A DNA stretch of 41,811 nucleotides, from NCBI GenBank assembly GCA_003167255.1, contig PMTR01000068.1:19247-61057 (forward strand), written 5' to 3'. The DNA comes from Bryobacterales bacterium. GTDB taxonomy: Bacteria > Acidobacteriota > Terriglobia > Bryobacterales > Bryobacteraceae. Each line of letters begins with the position of its first letter. The first letter of the stretch is position 1. Shown one piece after another: positions 1 to 8,181 of the stretch. Both the position numbers and the translations under genes were made by a program. The notes below the pieces were generated by a model. It did no database searches. It worked only from the letters and a program-made list of their open reading frames with translations, and was not told the DNA's origin.

Positions 1-1189
1 TGATGCCGCCGCCGCCGTACACTTTACGGCCGCCATCGGTGGACTTCACGTCATCGGTGGGCGCCGGCGCATCGGCCTTGGGGCGCGCGGAGTAATAGTC
101 GTAGAGCGACTTGTGCGCATAGTCGCGCTGAATCAAGCGGCCGCTGGGCGTATAGTAATGCGCGATGGTGAGCAGCAGGGCGCCTTCATCGACGGGGAAT
201 TGCGCCTGCACCAGGCCCTTGCCGAAAGTGGTTTCACCGAGCACCCAGGCGCGATCGTGATCCTGCAGGGCGCCCGACACGATCTCCGACGCCGAAGCCG
301 AACTCGCATTGACCAGCACGACCATGGGATACTTCTGCGCCGCCGCAATCGCCTTGGCTCGATAGACCTGCTCGGCTTCGACGCGGCCGCGTTGCGAGAC
401 CACGGTCTGACCATTGCGCAGGAAGCGGCCCGCCAGGAACACCGCCTCATTCACCAGGCCGCCCAGGTTGTCGCGCAGATCGAGGATGAGTCCGGTCGCC
501 TTGGACTCGTCCAGCTTGCTCAATTGCGTGTTGACGTCGCTCTCGATGTTGGAGGCTTCGAACGTGCTGACCCCGAGATACACGGTGCCGGGCTTCACCC
601 AGAAAGCATCCACCACGCTGGTTTGGATTGAGCCGCGGGTCACGGTGGTGGTGAGGGGTTCGGTGGAACCTTCACGCCGCACGCTCACGCGCACCTGGGT
701 GCCGGGCGTTCCGCGGAGCAGGTCGGCCACGCCGGCGGATGGCATTTGCAGAGTATCTTTGCCATCGACGGCCGCGATCACGTCGCCGCGACGCAGGTCG
801 GCGTTCCAGGCCGGCGAATTGACGAACGGCTCCATCACCACCACATGGTTGCCGTCCGCGACGATCAGCATGCCGACGCCGGCGTAATGCGCTTGCTGCT
901 TGCGCATCATATCCTTATACTCCACGGGGCCGACGAAGCTCGAATGCGGATCGAGCGCGTGCAGCATGCCCGGAATGACGCCTTGATAGAACACACGCTC
1001 GGAAGGAACCGGATCGGCGGCATTCTGTTCCACCAGCGCATAGGCGGCGGAAATGGCCTTGAGGCTGGGATCGAGGTCGTCGCCCGCGGGGGTGGCGGCG
1101 CGCGCCAGGATTCCCGGACCATACAGCGGTGCGAGCAGAGCCGCGGTCCCGACGATGAGTACGGCGAGTAATGTTTTTTGGATCTTCAT
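1..1189 (-). CDS. S41 family C-terminal processing peptidase (partial, runs off the left edge)
   Basis: A continuous reading frame runs from the ATG at 1187-1189 to the window edge, giving about 396 residues without a stop. The N-terminus (about residues 5-32) is hydrophobic and ends in an ALA-type site, so the enzyme is probably exported or membrane-tethered. A PDZ domain lies at about 105-185 (GVGMLI, then LRRGDVIAAVDG). The S41 protease core follows. The Ser-Lys dyad is visible: S299 in SSASASE and K324 in TFGKGLVQ, with the 25-residue spacing usual for the family. The last residues read GGRKVYGGGGI, which in this family precedes a conserved Pro-Asp and the C-terminal tail, so perhaps 50-150 residues are missing. 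Such enzymes degrade or trim envelope proteins from their C-termini. The gene is divergent from the dehydrogenase at 1312. The family call is firm; the substrate is unknown. Confidence 0.95.
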   Translation of the reverse strand, partial: MKIQKTLLAVLIVGTAALLAPLYGPGILARAATPAGDDLDPSLKAISAAYALVEQNAADPVPSERVFYQGVIPGMLHALDPHSSFVGPVEYKDMMRKQQAHYAGVGMLIVADGNHVVVMEPFVNSPAWNADLRRGDVIAAVDGKDTLQMPSAGVADLLRGTPGTQVRVSVRREGSTEPLTTTVTRGSIQTSVVDAFWVKPGTVYLGVSTFEASNIESDVNTQLSKLDESKATGLILDLRDNLGGLVNEAVFLAGRFLRNGQTVVSQRGRVEAEQVYRAKAIAAAQKYPMVVLVNASSASASEIVSGALQDHDRAWVLGETTFGKGLVQAQFPVDEGALLLTIAHYYTPSGRLIQRDYAHKSLYDYYSARPKADAPAPTDDVKSTDGGRKVYGGGGI

Positions 1190-1311
1190 AATGTTGCTGG
1201 CCGGCGAGGCTCGATACCCTTCCTTGGTTTTATGATACCGCAGCGGCAAACCGGGCTGAGGGGCTAAGAGTTCCCTAACGGCCTCCGGCCGGTTCGATTA
1301 TCCTTACTGTT

Positions 1312-2190
1312 ATGAAAATTGGTTTCATCGGAGTCGGGCGTATGGGTTCCGGCATGGCGCGCAACTTGCTTCGCGCCGGCCATGAGGTGGTGGTTTTCAA
1401 TCGCAGCCGGGAGAAGGCGGAGGCCCTGATTGCCGATGGCGCCCGCGTGGCCGATTCCCCGGCCGCCGCCTGTCGCGCGTCGGAAGCTGTCATGACGATG
1501 CTCGCCGACGACCAAGCGGTCGAACAGGTCGTCTTCGGCGAAAACGCCATCGCATCGGCGCTTCCGGACGGCGCCATTCACATTTCGTGCAGCACAATTA
1601 GCATCGCACTGGCACGGCGTCTCGCGGCCGAACACCACCGGCGCGGGCAGAAGTATTTGAGTGTCCCGGTCTTCGGCCGTCCGGAGGCCGCCGCAAGCAA
1701 GAATCTCCTCGTGGTGGCCGCGGGTCCGCCGGAAGTCGTCGAGCACTGCCGGCCTCTGTTCGATGCCATCGGCCGCCAGACCTTTGTGGTTGGGTCCGAT
1801 CCTTCGCAGGCCAATGCCGCCAAGCTGTGCGGTAATTTCATGATCGCCGCCATGATCGAGGCATTCGGCGAGGCCTTCGCCACACTGCGCAAGGCGGACG
1901 TCTCGCCCCACGCCTTCCTCGAAATCATGAGCACGTTGTTTGGGTCGCCGCTGTATGCGAACTACGGACGCTTGATTGCCGACGAAAAGTTCGAACCGGC
2001 CGGATTTGCTTTGCGGCTGGGGCTCAAGGACGTCCGCCTGGTGCTCGAAGCGGCCGAGGAACTGGCTGCCCCGATGCCGCTCGCCAGCCTCATCCGCGAT
2101 CATTTCCTCTCGGCCATGGCGCACGGACAAGCCGATCTGGACTGGTCGAGCGTCACCCGGGTTGCCGCGCGCAATGCCGGCATCGAGTAG
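1312..2190 (+). CDS. NAD(P)-dependent beta-hydroxyacid dehydrogenase family oxidoreductase
   Basis: The 292-residue protein has the two-domain layout of the 3-hydroxyisobutyrate dehydrogenase/6-phosphogluconate dehydrogenase-like superfamily. A Rossmann GxGxxG motif is at residues 7-12 (GVGRMG), an N-R-S end of beta-2 near residue 30 suggests NADPH preference, and the catalytic lysine is K171 in NAAKLCGN. The substrate-binding segment reads SVPVFGRPEAA where classical members have D-x-P-V-S-G-G, so it belongs to a divergent GRPEAA subgroup and should not be called a hydroxyisobutyrate dehydrogenase. There is no Shine-Dalgarno. A -10-like TATCCT ends 7 nt before the ATG, which suggests a leaderless mRNA. 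A paralogue with the more classical motif lies at 35344. Substrate unknown. Confidence 0.9.
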   Translation: MKIGFIGVGRMGSGMARNLLRAGHEVVVFNRSREKAEALIADGARVADSPAAACRASEAVMTMLADDQAVEQVVFGENAIASALPDGAIHISCSTISIALARRLAAEHHRRGQKYLSVPVFGRPEAAASKNLLVVAAGPPEVVEHCRPLFDAIGRQTFVVGSDPSQANAAKLCGNFMIAAMIEAFGEAFATLRKADVSPHAFLEIMSTLFGSPLYANYGRLIADEKFEPAGFALRLGLKDVRLVLEAAEELAAPMPLASLIRDHFLSAMAHGQADLDWSSVTRVAARNAGIE

Positions 2191-2252
2191 CCGCCTCCCA
2201 CGCATCTTCGCTGCGTTGTGCCTCGCGCGCCGCCCGTGCGAGAATGGGCGCC

Positions 2253-4439
2253 ATGACAAGAGGCAGCCGGTCTTTCTGGAAGAGTGGATATCTGATCGCT
2301 GCCGCGGTTCTCCTGCACCACGGTTCGGCGCACGCGCAGGGGCCGCAGGAACCAGGCAAGCCGATCGGCGCCATCTCAACGCAGGGCGACCTGATCGTGA
2401 TGACCCTCAATGAGGGCGTGCTCGGGAAGTCCAACATGTTCGACCTGGTCCGCCGCACGCTACGGTTCACCCTGGATGGCTCCGGCTACCGCGCCGAGAA
2501 TCTGGCTTTGCAGTGGGACCCCGAGTTCGGCGCGCCACTCACCGAAGCCCAGGTGAGCCTGCACAACTTCGCGTTTCCCTTTTCCGGCAAGAACTGGGAT
2601 TCCTTCTCCGTGGGCGCCACCGGATCGATCGCCTTCGGCGCGCCCTCGGCCGGCGGTGGTAGCGGCCGCGGCGGCCGTGGCGGCGGCGTCACCATCGGCC
2701 GGTTCGACCAGTTGCAGGAAGCCGCGCGCACCCTCATCAATACCGTCCCGGCGATCTGTGTCTTCATGAAGCCGCGCATGTCCGGAACGCGTTACGTGAA
2801 GGAACTGGAGGATCGCGTGGTCGTCACCTGGAGCCTCACCGAGCCCTCCGGCGGGATCCAGGACTTCACTTGGGTGCCCACCGTCAACCGCTTCCAGGCC
2901 GTGCTCCGGCGCGACGGCTCCATAGACCTGTCCTACGATCAGCTTGCGGCCAGGGATGCCGTCGTCGGCCTCTACCCCATGGTCACGGCCGGCGCGGAAA
3001 TACTGCTTGCCTTGATTCCTGGCGAGGCCCATCCCCTCGTTGGCTCACACCTCGACATAGCGAACGTCAAAGTCTCGGTCGTCGACGGCCTGTTCCTTAA
3101 GGTCACCTTCGATACACGAACACCGGTGCTGCCGGAAGGCGATCCCGGAGTCGCCGGCATTTCTTACCGCGTCTCCCTCGGTGTCGTCGACTGGACCATC
3201 CGCGGTGTTGGCGGTCGCGGCGGCGCGCCCCGGTATACCGCTTCCGGCCCCGGCGTTTCCCCGGGTGTCAAGACCGATGGCCTCACCATCTCTATGCAAG
3301 GAACTCTGCCGCCGGCGCTCAGGGGAATGGATCAGGTCATCGTTTCCGCCGACGCTCTGGCTCCGCCGGCTCCCGGCGCGCCCGCCACAGCCGTCAGTCA
3401 CGTACCACCTCACGCCGTCACGCTTTCCGGTATCCACAGTCCCGAAGTGGACCTCTCCGCCGTCAAGAAGACGGACGGTCCGTTCGCCATCGCCTACGAA
3501 GCCTTCCATTACTACGCACTGCCCAATCCGCGGGATATGACCTGCACGGTCATCAAGGCTCTTGGCGACAAGTTCGATTTCCTGGCCTACTATTCCGATT
3601 TCCGCGTCGACAACCAGGAAGCCGGTACTCCCAGCAACGGCCCCTTGGGCGGCGGCCCCGCGGGCGGCGCCGTCACCGGAATTGGGGCCAGCCAGCGGGG
3701 CCTGGAGAGTTACTGCAGCGGCGGACGGTTCCAGTGGCAGTTCATACAACCCGTCTACTCCGGCGCCAACCAGATGCAGGAGCGCCCGCCGGACGGCGTC
3801 AATGTGGATCGGGCCGGCGGCATGAAGATGACCGGTTACAACCTCGCAATGTCGCAGATCGGGCATGAGATGGGCCATCGCTGGGCGGCCTTCGTCTCCG
3901 CCAAGGTCAAAGACGAGATCATTCCCCTCGGCCCCACCCACTGGGCGAGGGGCTTGCAGGCGCAGGTGGCATTCCCCTATCGCCGGCCCACCGAGGCGTC
4001 CGCCATGGGAGGCGGTGTCTGGCAGGATAACTACGACGGCACCTTCACCCAGTTGGATGACGACTACTACGTTCCGGCGACCGGCTGGTCGCACCTCGAC
4101 CTCTACCTCATGGGCATGATCCCGCCATCGGAAGTGCCCGACTTCTTCATGCTCCGGAACCTGGTTGCCGCTGGCAGGGATGCCAACGGTCACCCCATCT
4201 TCAAGGCCGATCGCGTCAAGGTCACCATCCAGGACGTGATTGCGGTGGAGGGCCCACGCCTGCCCAACGCCGAGCAGTCGCAGAAGAAGTTCAATACGGG
4301 GATGGTCGTCATGGTCGAGCACGGGACCACGCCGAGCCGCGAACTGATCGAGCGCACCAACGGGATTCGAGAAGCCTGGATGGACTATTGGTCCACCACT
4401 ACCGCCCGCCGCTCCACCATGACGGCGAATCCGAAGTGA
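2253..4439 (+). CDS. Secreted protein of unknown function with an HExxH metallopeptidase-like motif
   Basis: The frame opens at 2244, but the ATG at 2253 is preferred: GAGAAT ends 7 nt upstream, and the sequence then starts with a clear signal peptide (basic MTRGSR, hydrophobic core, cleavage near AHA/Q). The mature protein is about 700 residues. Residues 538-542 are HEMGH, followed by RW, a zinc-peptidase-like HExxH. The third metzincin ligand pattern is absent. Downstream is a conserved-looking block, WSHLDLYLMGMIPPSEVP, which I recall from uncharacterised acidobacterial secreted proteins carrying the same HExGHRW element. A Gly/Arg-rich stretch lies near residues 130-150. No known family can be named for the N-terminal 500 residues. 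Zinc binding and proteolysis are inferences from the motif alone. Confidence 0.85.
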   Translation: MTRGSRSFWKSGYLIAAAVLLHHGSAHAQGPQEPGKPIGAISTQGDLIVMTLNEGVLGKSNMFDLVRRTLRFTLDGSGYRAENLALQWDPEFGAPLTEAQVSLHNFAFPFSGKNWDSFSVGATGSIAFGAPSAGGGSGRGGRGGGVTIGRFDQLQEAARTLINTVPAICVFMKPRMSGTRYVKELEDRVVVTWSLTEPSGGIQDFTWVPTVNRFQAVLRRDGSIDLSYDQLAARDAVVGLYPMVTAGAEILLALIPGEAHPLVGSHLDIANVKVSVVDGLFLKVTFDTRTPVLPEGDPGVAGISYRVSLGVVDWTIRGVGGRGGAPRYTASGPGVSPGVKTDGLTISMQGTLPPALRGMDQVIVSADALAPPAPGAPATAVSHVPPHAVTLSGIHSPEVDLSAVKKTDGPFAIAYEAFHYYALPNPRDMTCTVIKALGDKFDFLAYYSDFRVDNQEAGTPSNGPLGGGPAGGAVTGIGASQRGLESYCSGGRFQWQFIQPVYSGANQMQERPPDGVNVDRAGGMKMTGYNLAMSQIGHEMGHRWAAFVSAKVKDEIIPLGPTHWARGLQAQVAFPYRRPTEASAMGGGVWQDNYDGTFTQLDDDYYVPATGWSHLDLYLMGMIPPSEVPDFFMLRNLVAAGRDANGHPIFKADRVKVTIQDVIAVEGPRLPNAEQSQKKFNTGMVVMVEHGTTPSRELIERTNGIREAWMDYWSTTTARRSTMTANPK

Positions 4440-4445
4440 GCGCCG

Positions 4446-5312
4446 CTACCGGTGCTTTTGCAGCTCCCTCTCGGAGCCGATGAACCCCCAGGTGATCCAC
4501 ACGTGTCCCTTCAGAACGCGGCGAAAGTATTCTTCGGCTTTCGCGGGTTCGCCGTTGTAGAGGTGCCAGTTGCCGATGCCGTATGCCACCGTGTCGAACG
4601 GTAGTTCGACTTCGGTATCGGTGTTGCCGGCCGCGGGCTCGGGAGGCAGCGCGTCGGCTTCGCTCATCCGGCCCTGGAAGAAACGGACCAGGTTGAGATA
4701 GAACTTGGTGTGCGGTTCCGTATTGGTCATTTCCGGCGGGATGGCTTCGAGTGCCTTTTTTGCCTCGTCGGTTCGCTTGGCGCGGCGCAGCGCGGCATAC
4801 AGCCAGTTGGTGGAATTGATGCGTTCATCGGTGTTGGGTGCGGTCTCCACCGCGTGGCGGAAGGCGTCGGCGGCCTGCGGGAACTCGCCCAGGAAGTAAT
4901 GCGCCAGACCCAGATGATAGTACGCAGCCATGTTCTTGGGATCGAGAGCCGCGCCCTGGGTCAGGTCGCCGCGCGCTCGCGTGAACTCGCGCAAGGGAAG
5001 TTCGCGGTGGCCGCGCTCGATATAGAACTCGGCGCTCCGCGGTGAAATCGCCAGGGCGCGAGTCAGCGTCGCGACTGCTTCCTTGTCTTCCCAGACGGAG
5101 ATTTGCGCCTGCGCCACTTTGAGCAGCAAGTCGGGATTTTTCGGGTCGGCGGCCAGATTCTTCTGTGCCGCCGCGACCGCGCCTTTTTCGTCGGCCAGCG
5201 ACTGGAACTTCGTGCCGAGTTTGGAAGTAACTTCGAGTTTAGTCTGGGCGGTCGCACCGGCAGCCAGCGCCAGCACCCAGGCCATGAGATACAGAGGACG
5301 CGCAGTAGACAT
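4446..5312 (-). CDS. Secreted TPR-repeat protein
   Basis: The protein is 288 residues if read from the ATG at 5310-5312. The frame can be extended to a GTG at 5339, but a perfect TATAAT box lies between the two, 10 nt before the ATG, which favours the shorter, leaderless start. The N-terminus is a signal peptide (MSTARPLYLMAWVLALAAGATAQ). The remainder is helical, with tetratricopeptide repeats at about residues 40-180; examples are DPKNPDLLLKVAQAQ and DPKNMAAYYHLGLAHYFLG, each with the small/large residue alternation of TPRs. A later repeat (NGEPAKAEEYFRRVLKG) is near the C-terminus. It probably acts as a periplasmic scaffold. The 3' end is 6 nt from the convergent end of the HExxH gene. Partner and function are unknown. 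Confidence 0.85.
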   Translation of the reverse strand: MSTARPLYLMAWVLALAAGATAQTKLEVTSKLGTKFQSLADEKGAVAAAQKNLAADPKNPDLLLKVAQAQISVWEDKEAVATLTRALAISPRSAEFYIERGHRELPLREFTRARGDLTQGAALDPKNMAAYYHLGLAHYFLGEFPQAADAFRHAVETAPNTDERINSTNWLYAALRRAKRTDEAKKALEAIPPEMTNTEPHTKFYLNLVRFFQGRMSEADALPPEPAAGNTDTEVELPFDTVAYGIGNWHLYNGEPAKAEEYFRRVLKGHVWITWGFIGSERELQKHR

Positions 5313-5322
5313 AGCTGCCGAG

Positions 5323-5328
5323 ATTATA
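5323..5328 (-). promoter_or_regulatory. Consensus -10 box of the TPR gene
   Basis: A perfect TATAAT on the minus strand ends 10 nt before the ATG at 5312. A transcript from it would start at or just before the start codon, so the mRNA would be nearly leaderless. No convincing -35 hexamer was seen. Confidence 0.55.
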
Positions 5329-5375
5329 TCGGACTTCACCTATAAAGCTTGGTGGAGAAAGCCAAAGGATGGCTG

Positions 5376-5439
5376 GCCGCCGATGAACACCGATTAACGC
5401 AGATTGAAAAGAATCTTCATATCGGCGTTTATCGGCGGC
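5376..5439. repeat. Hairpin-forming inverted repeat related to the GxxExxY-associated repeat
   Basis: The left arm (5376-5405, beginning GCCGCCGATGAACACCGAT) and right arm (5412-5439, ending TTTATCGGCGGC) are imperfect reverse complements around a 6-nt loop. The same two arm sequences, in the opposite relative order, make up the 31-bp inverted repeat at 41480-41590 that overlaps the GxxExxY start. Here the arm would encode M-N-T-D-stop, so it looks like a relic of such an element. It lies between the TPR gene and the 3' end of the histidine kinase. Confidence 0.75.
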
Positions 5440-5464
5440 TCAATTATGCTTTCTTCAGCAGCCT

Positions 5465-6688
5465 CTACAGTGGAATCCTCACGCCCAGCCTGGTCCCTTC
5501 ATTCGGCCGGCTTTGTATTCTGAACGTGCCCTTCACCAGACGGGCGCGTTCCTTGATGCTCACCAGGCCGAGGCTGGCGGGCAAGCCGGCGCGCTTCGCT
5601 TGCATGCCCGCCCCGCGATCTGAAACCGTAAGGCAGAGCAGTCCGTCCGTGCGTGTCAGTTCCACCTCGGCTTCGCCCACCCGCGCGTGTTTGGCCACGT
5701 TCTGCAGCGCTTCCTGGGCGATGCGGTAGACGCACAGCGCCACGGCGAACGGCACGCTTTCGAAGGAGCCCTGGGTCTTGCACGTGACCCGCATGTTGGT
5801 CAACAAACCGAATTCCGAACAGTAGTCGCGAAGCGCGGCGCCCAGGCCGGAGTATTCGAGCACGGCGGGGTGGAGTTCATGCGAAAGGCGGCGAATGCTC
5901 TCCGCCACCTGGACCAGTTTCTGCTGGATCCGTGCGCTCTGTTCGCGCGCCTCCACTTGTTCCGGCGGGATCTGCCTTTTCAGATTGCTCATGCCAATGC
6001 TAAGCGCTGCGATTTGCTGACTCAGATCGTCGTGCAGTTCCCGGGCCAGGCGAGCCCGCTCTTCCTCCTGTGCGTTGATCAGGCGTTCGCTCAACGCCAT
6101 GATTTCCCGCTCCGCTTCCCGCGACTGGACGACGCTTCTCTTGAGATTGCGGGCCAGCAACCCGGCCGCAACCGCCGTGGTGAAGAGGATGTTCACCAGG
6201 TTAAAGACCGTGTGGTACATTGCATGAACGCCGCCAGCCGCCAGAATCAACCCCGCGCACGTCACCGACACCACTACCAGAACCGCAAACCTCACGTAGG
6301 CGCGCCAGTTCAGCAGAATCGCGGCCGTCACCAGGATCAACGGGAACAGCAGCATCCCTTCGTCCTTGAACCCGGCCCCGAAGAGCGAGGTCACCACCAG
6401 GCCGCAGCCCAGTTCACTGAAACAGATGATGGTTGTGGCCCATTCGAGTTCGCCCCGGCGGTTGAACCAAACGGCGGTCAGCAAACACAGATCCTCTACG
6501 CCCATCGTCCAGGCCGCCCCGGTCCAGCCATAGGCCCAGGCCTGAGCCAGCGAAAACGAGGCCATCGCGATCAGGCACAGCGAAAGGATAAAAAGCGTGT
6601 AGCTGGCGCGCGCCTTCTCCTCGTCGGTGGATTCGGAAGGCGTTCCCCAGGCCAGTAGCGCAACGATCGCCGCCCGCGTTCTCTGCAT
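5465..6688 (-). CDS. Sensor histidine kinase, NarL/DegS type (HisKA_3 + HATPase_c)
   Basis: This 407-residue membrane kinase has about six hydrophobic segments between residues 30 and 180, so sensing probably occurs within or near the membrane, as in MASE-like sensors. A short coiled coil (about 185-210) leads to the HisKA_3 dimerisation domain, with the phospho-accepting H219 in RELHDDLSQ. The ATP-binding domain shows the N box (QEALQNVAKHA, N330), the D-x-G-x-G box (DRGAG, 357-361) and GLVSIKERARLVKG. The start codon lies 6 nt downstream of the stop of the response-regulator gene, so the two are one operon with the regulator first. The cognate regulator is therefore almost certainly the 6695-7336 product. 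The signal is unknown. Confidence 0.95.
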   Translation of the reverse strand: MQRTRAAIVALLAWGTPSESTDEEKARASYTLFILSLCLIAMASFSLAQAWAYGWTGAAWTMGVEDLCLLTAVWFNRRGELEWATTIICFSELGCGLVVTSLFGAGFKDEGMLLFPLILVTAAILLNWRAYVRFAVLVVVSVTCAGLILAAGGVHAMYHTVFNLVNILFTTAVAAGLLARNLKRSVVQSREAEREIMALSERLINAQEEERARLARELHDDLSQQIAALSIGMSNLKRQIPPEQVEAREQSARIQQKLVQVAESIRRLSHELHPAVLEYSGLGAALRDYCSEFGLLTNMRVTCKTQGSFESVPFAVALCVYRIAQEALQNVAKHARVGEAEVELTRTDGLLCLTVSDRGAGMQAKRAGLPASLGLVSIKERARLVKGTFRIQSRPNEGTRLGVRIPL

Positions 6689-6694
6689 GGCCCG

Positions 6695-7336
6695 TTACTC
6701 CGTTACCAACTTGAGCCGTACCGCGTACTGGATTAGAGCAGCGGTGGTATCGACGCCCAGCACCTGCATGATTTCGTACTTGTGCGATTCGGCCGTTCGC
6801 GGCGAGATTTTTAAAATCGACGCCACTTCCTTCATGGTGCGGCCTTCGGCGACCAGTTGCAGAACCTCGCGCTGGCGTGGGGTCAGCGGCGATTCGGCGG
6901 AGCCTTCGCTGCCCGCTGCCTCCATGAGCAGTGAGATGAGGTCCTTGGCCAGCAGCGTCGTGACAAATGCTCGTCCCAGCGCCACCTGCTCGATCGCCGT
7001 GATGAGTTCTTCGCCCGGTGAAACCTTGAGTACGTAGCCCGAGGCCCCGGCTCGAAAAGCGTCCACCGCCAACTGCGTCTCTTTGTGCATCGTCAGGACC
7101 ACAATCTTGACGTTCGGACGGCGCGTGCGGATCTGCCGGATGGCGTCAAGCCCGTTGAGCAATGGCATTGAGATGTCGGTCACCACTACATCCGGCCGCA
7201 GGCTCTCGGCTGCTTCCACCAGGGCGCGTCCATCATATACCACGCCGACCAGGTCAAAGCTGTCCTTGAGGAGCGCTTCCAGAGCCTGCGCGACCACGGC
7301 GTGATCGTCCGCCAGCAGAACTCTCGTTCTAGGCAT
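6695..7336 (-). CDS. NarL/FixJ-family response regulator
   Basis: The 213-residue protein has a receiver domain (1-120) with acidic pocket D10-D11, phospho-acceptor D54 in VVTDISMP, T82 and K104, and a LuxR-type helix-turn-helix at about 150-200 (LTPRQREVLQLVAEG, then TAESHKYEIM). It is a transcription factor activated by the kinase encoded 6 nt downstream. A Shine-Dalgarno AGGAG lies 11 nt before the ATG, and a TATAAA/TATTAT-like -10 lies just upstream (about 7355-7365). Two copies of a 17-nt partly palindromic motif occur in the intergenic region upstream of the gene and are candidate binding sites, which would imply autoregulation and control of the divergent gene at 7675. Confidence 0.95.
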   Translation of the reverse strand: MPRTRVLLADDHAVVAQALEALLKDSFDLVGVVYDGRALVEAAESLRPDVVVTDISMPLLNGLDAIRQIRTRRPNVKIVVLTMHKETQLAVDAFRAGASGYVLKVSPGEELITAIEQVALGRAFVTTLLAKDLISLLMEAAGSEGSAESPLTPRQREVLQLVAEGRTMKEVASILKISPRTAESHKYEIMQVLGVDTTAALIQYAVRLKLVTE

Positions 7337-7674
7337 GATCGGTACGGCTCCTGGTTTATAATATCCTGCTTCGCCGCGGCCAACCGCGACCGCGTAGTCG
7401 CAGCGACCACAGCTATCCGTAAAACTACGGTGCGGCAGGTCTGAAATCCACCGGGGGCGCGGGGAAGACGCTTGAATTGATTGCGCTTACACACCACACC
7501 CATTTTGCCCGCCAGGGATGGGATTGGTATTCTCCGAGCCCTATATCCGAAGAACTACGGATGGGCTCTTGCGGAGTCTCTGTAGCACAATTGAAACATG
7601 GTCGTGTAGCCACTGTAGCGGAGCTCCACCGGTGCTATAAGCCTCCTCGTTACGGCCCCGGCAAACCGAGAAGA
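7337..7674. promoter_or_regulatory. Divergent control region with two operator-like direct repeats
   Basis: This 338-nt gap holds no convincing gene, although a frame extending the downstream gene upstream stays open from 7477. Two 17-nt copies match at 15 of 17 positions: 7414-7430 (TATCCGTAAAACTACGG) and 7544-7560 (TATCCGAAGAACTACGG). The first is palindromic (CCGTA, AAAC, TACGG). They lie 130 bp apart, one near each divergent gene. The response-regulator promoter lies at the left end (TATAAT-like run at 7355-7365, minus strand) with AGGAG at 7348-7352. Confidence 0.5.
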
Positions 7675-8070
7675 ATGAATCAAAAAGACCTCGCTAGCGC
7701 TCTTGAACAGCTTCTGTCTGAACGTCTGGCGGATACACCGATAACGGATTCGAGCGGTCCGCTGGGAGCGGTTCGCAAGGCCATCCACCGGCTTTGCAAG
7801 TACCTCGACGGGAAACCGGGCGTGCATGCGGAGATCGCGCGGCAGGCGCAGCGCATCGCCAGAATCCGATCTTTGCCCCCGCACGTGCAGGAATTGCTCC
7901 GCCGCTATTACGTCTTTCTCGAGGCGGAAGAGAACATCTGCTTCTCCATGGGCATGCCCCCCGATGATTTTCGCCGCCTCCGGCGTGAAGCCAGCGACTA
8001 CATCCTCAGCCGCCGCGAGCGAAAGCCCGACTTTGAACCGCTGCTGCCCCGCCGCGGAGACCGCGCCTGA
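7675..8070 (+). CDS. Small hypothetical protein, weakly resembling sigma-factor region 4
   Basis: The 131-residue protein has its start chosen at the ATG at 7675, just after a purine-rich GAGAAGA. An upstream extension to 7477 has no start-associated signal and unlike composition. It is charged and helical. The stretch from about 65 to 115 (RIRSLPPHVQELLRRYYVFLEAEENI, then a second helix pair ending RREASDYIL) recalls the LPPxxRELLxLYY opening of sigma-70 region 4 domains, followed by something where a recognition helix would sit. No region 2 is present, so it is not a complete sigma factor. It precedes the ToxR-like gene and is divergent from the response regulator. The regulatory role is an inference; the gene itself is fairly secure. 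Confidence 0.6.
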   Translation: MNQKDLASALEQLLSERLADTPITDSSGPLGAVRKAIHRLCKYLDGKPGVHAEIARQAQRIARIRSLPPHVQELLRRYYVFLEAEENICFSMGMPPDDFRRLRREASDYILSRRERKPDFEPLLPRRGDRA

Positions 8071-8133
8071 CGCCTCCGCCACTACGCTTCCTGCCGCCAT
8101 CCCCTCACCGTTCTGGACCAGTTATGCGTCTGT

Positions 8134-8139
8134 TATAGA
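8134..8139 (+). promoter_or_regulatory. Candidate -10 box for the membrane regulator gene
   Basis: TATAGA sits in the 111-nt gap before 8182, with a weak -35-like TCTGGA 16 nt upstream. The start GTG is then preceded by GAAAGGGA about 7 nt upstream, a good Shine-Dalgarno that fixes the non-ATG start. Confidence 0.4.
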
Positions 8140-8181
8140 ATTGTTAAAGGGGCCCCGGCGGATCGGTGAAAGGGAATACGG

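Noticed and set aside
1264-2379. 371-codon open frame on the minus strand
   Set aside because: It is antisense to the beta-hydroxyacid dehydrogenase, whose Rossmann motif and catalytic lysine are clear.
3045-4322. 425-codon open frame on the minus strand
   Set aside because: It is antisense to the HExxH protein, has no start signal and His/Gly/Val-rich shadow composition.
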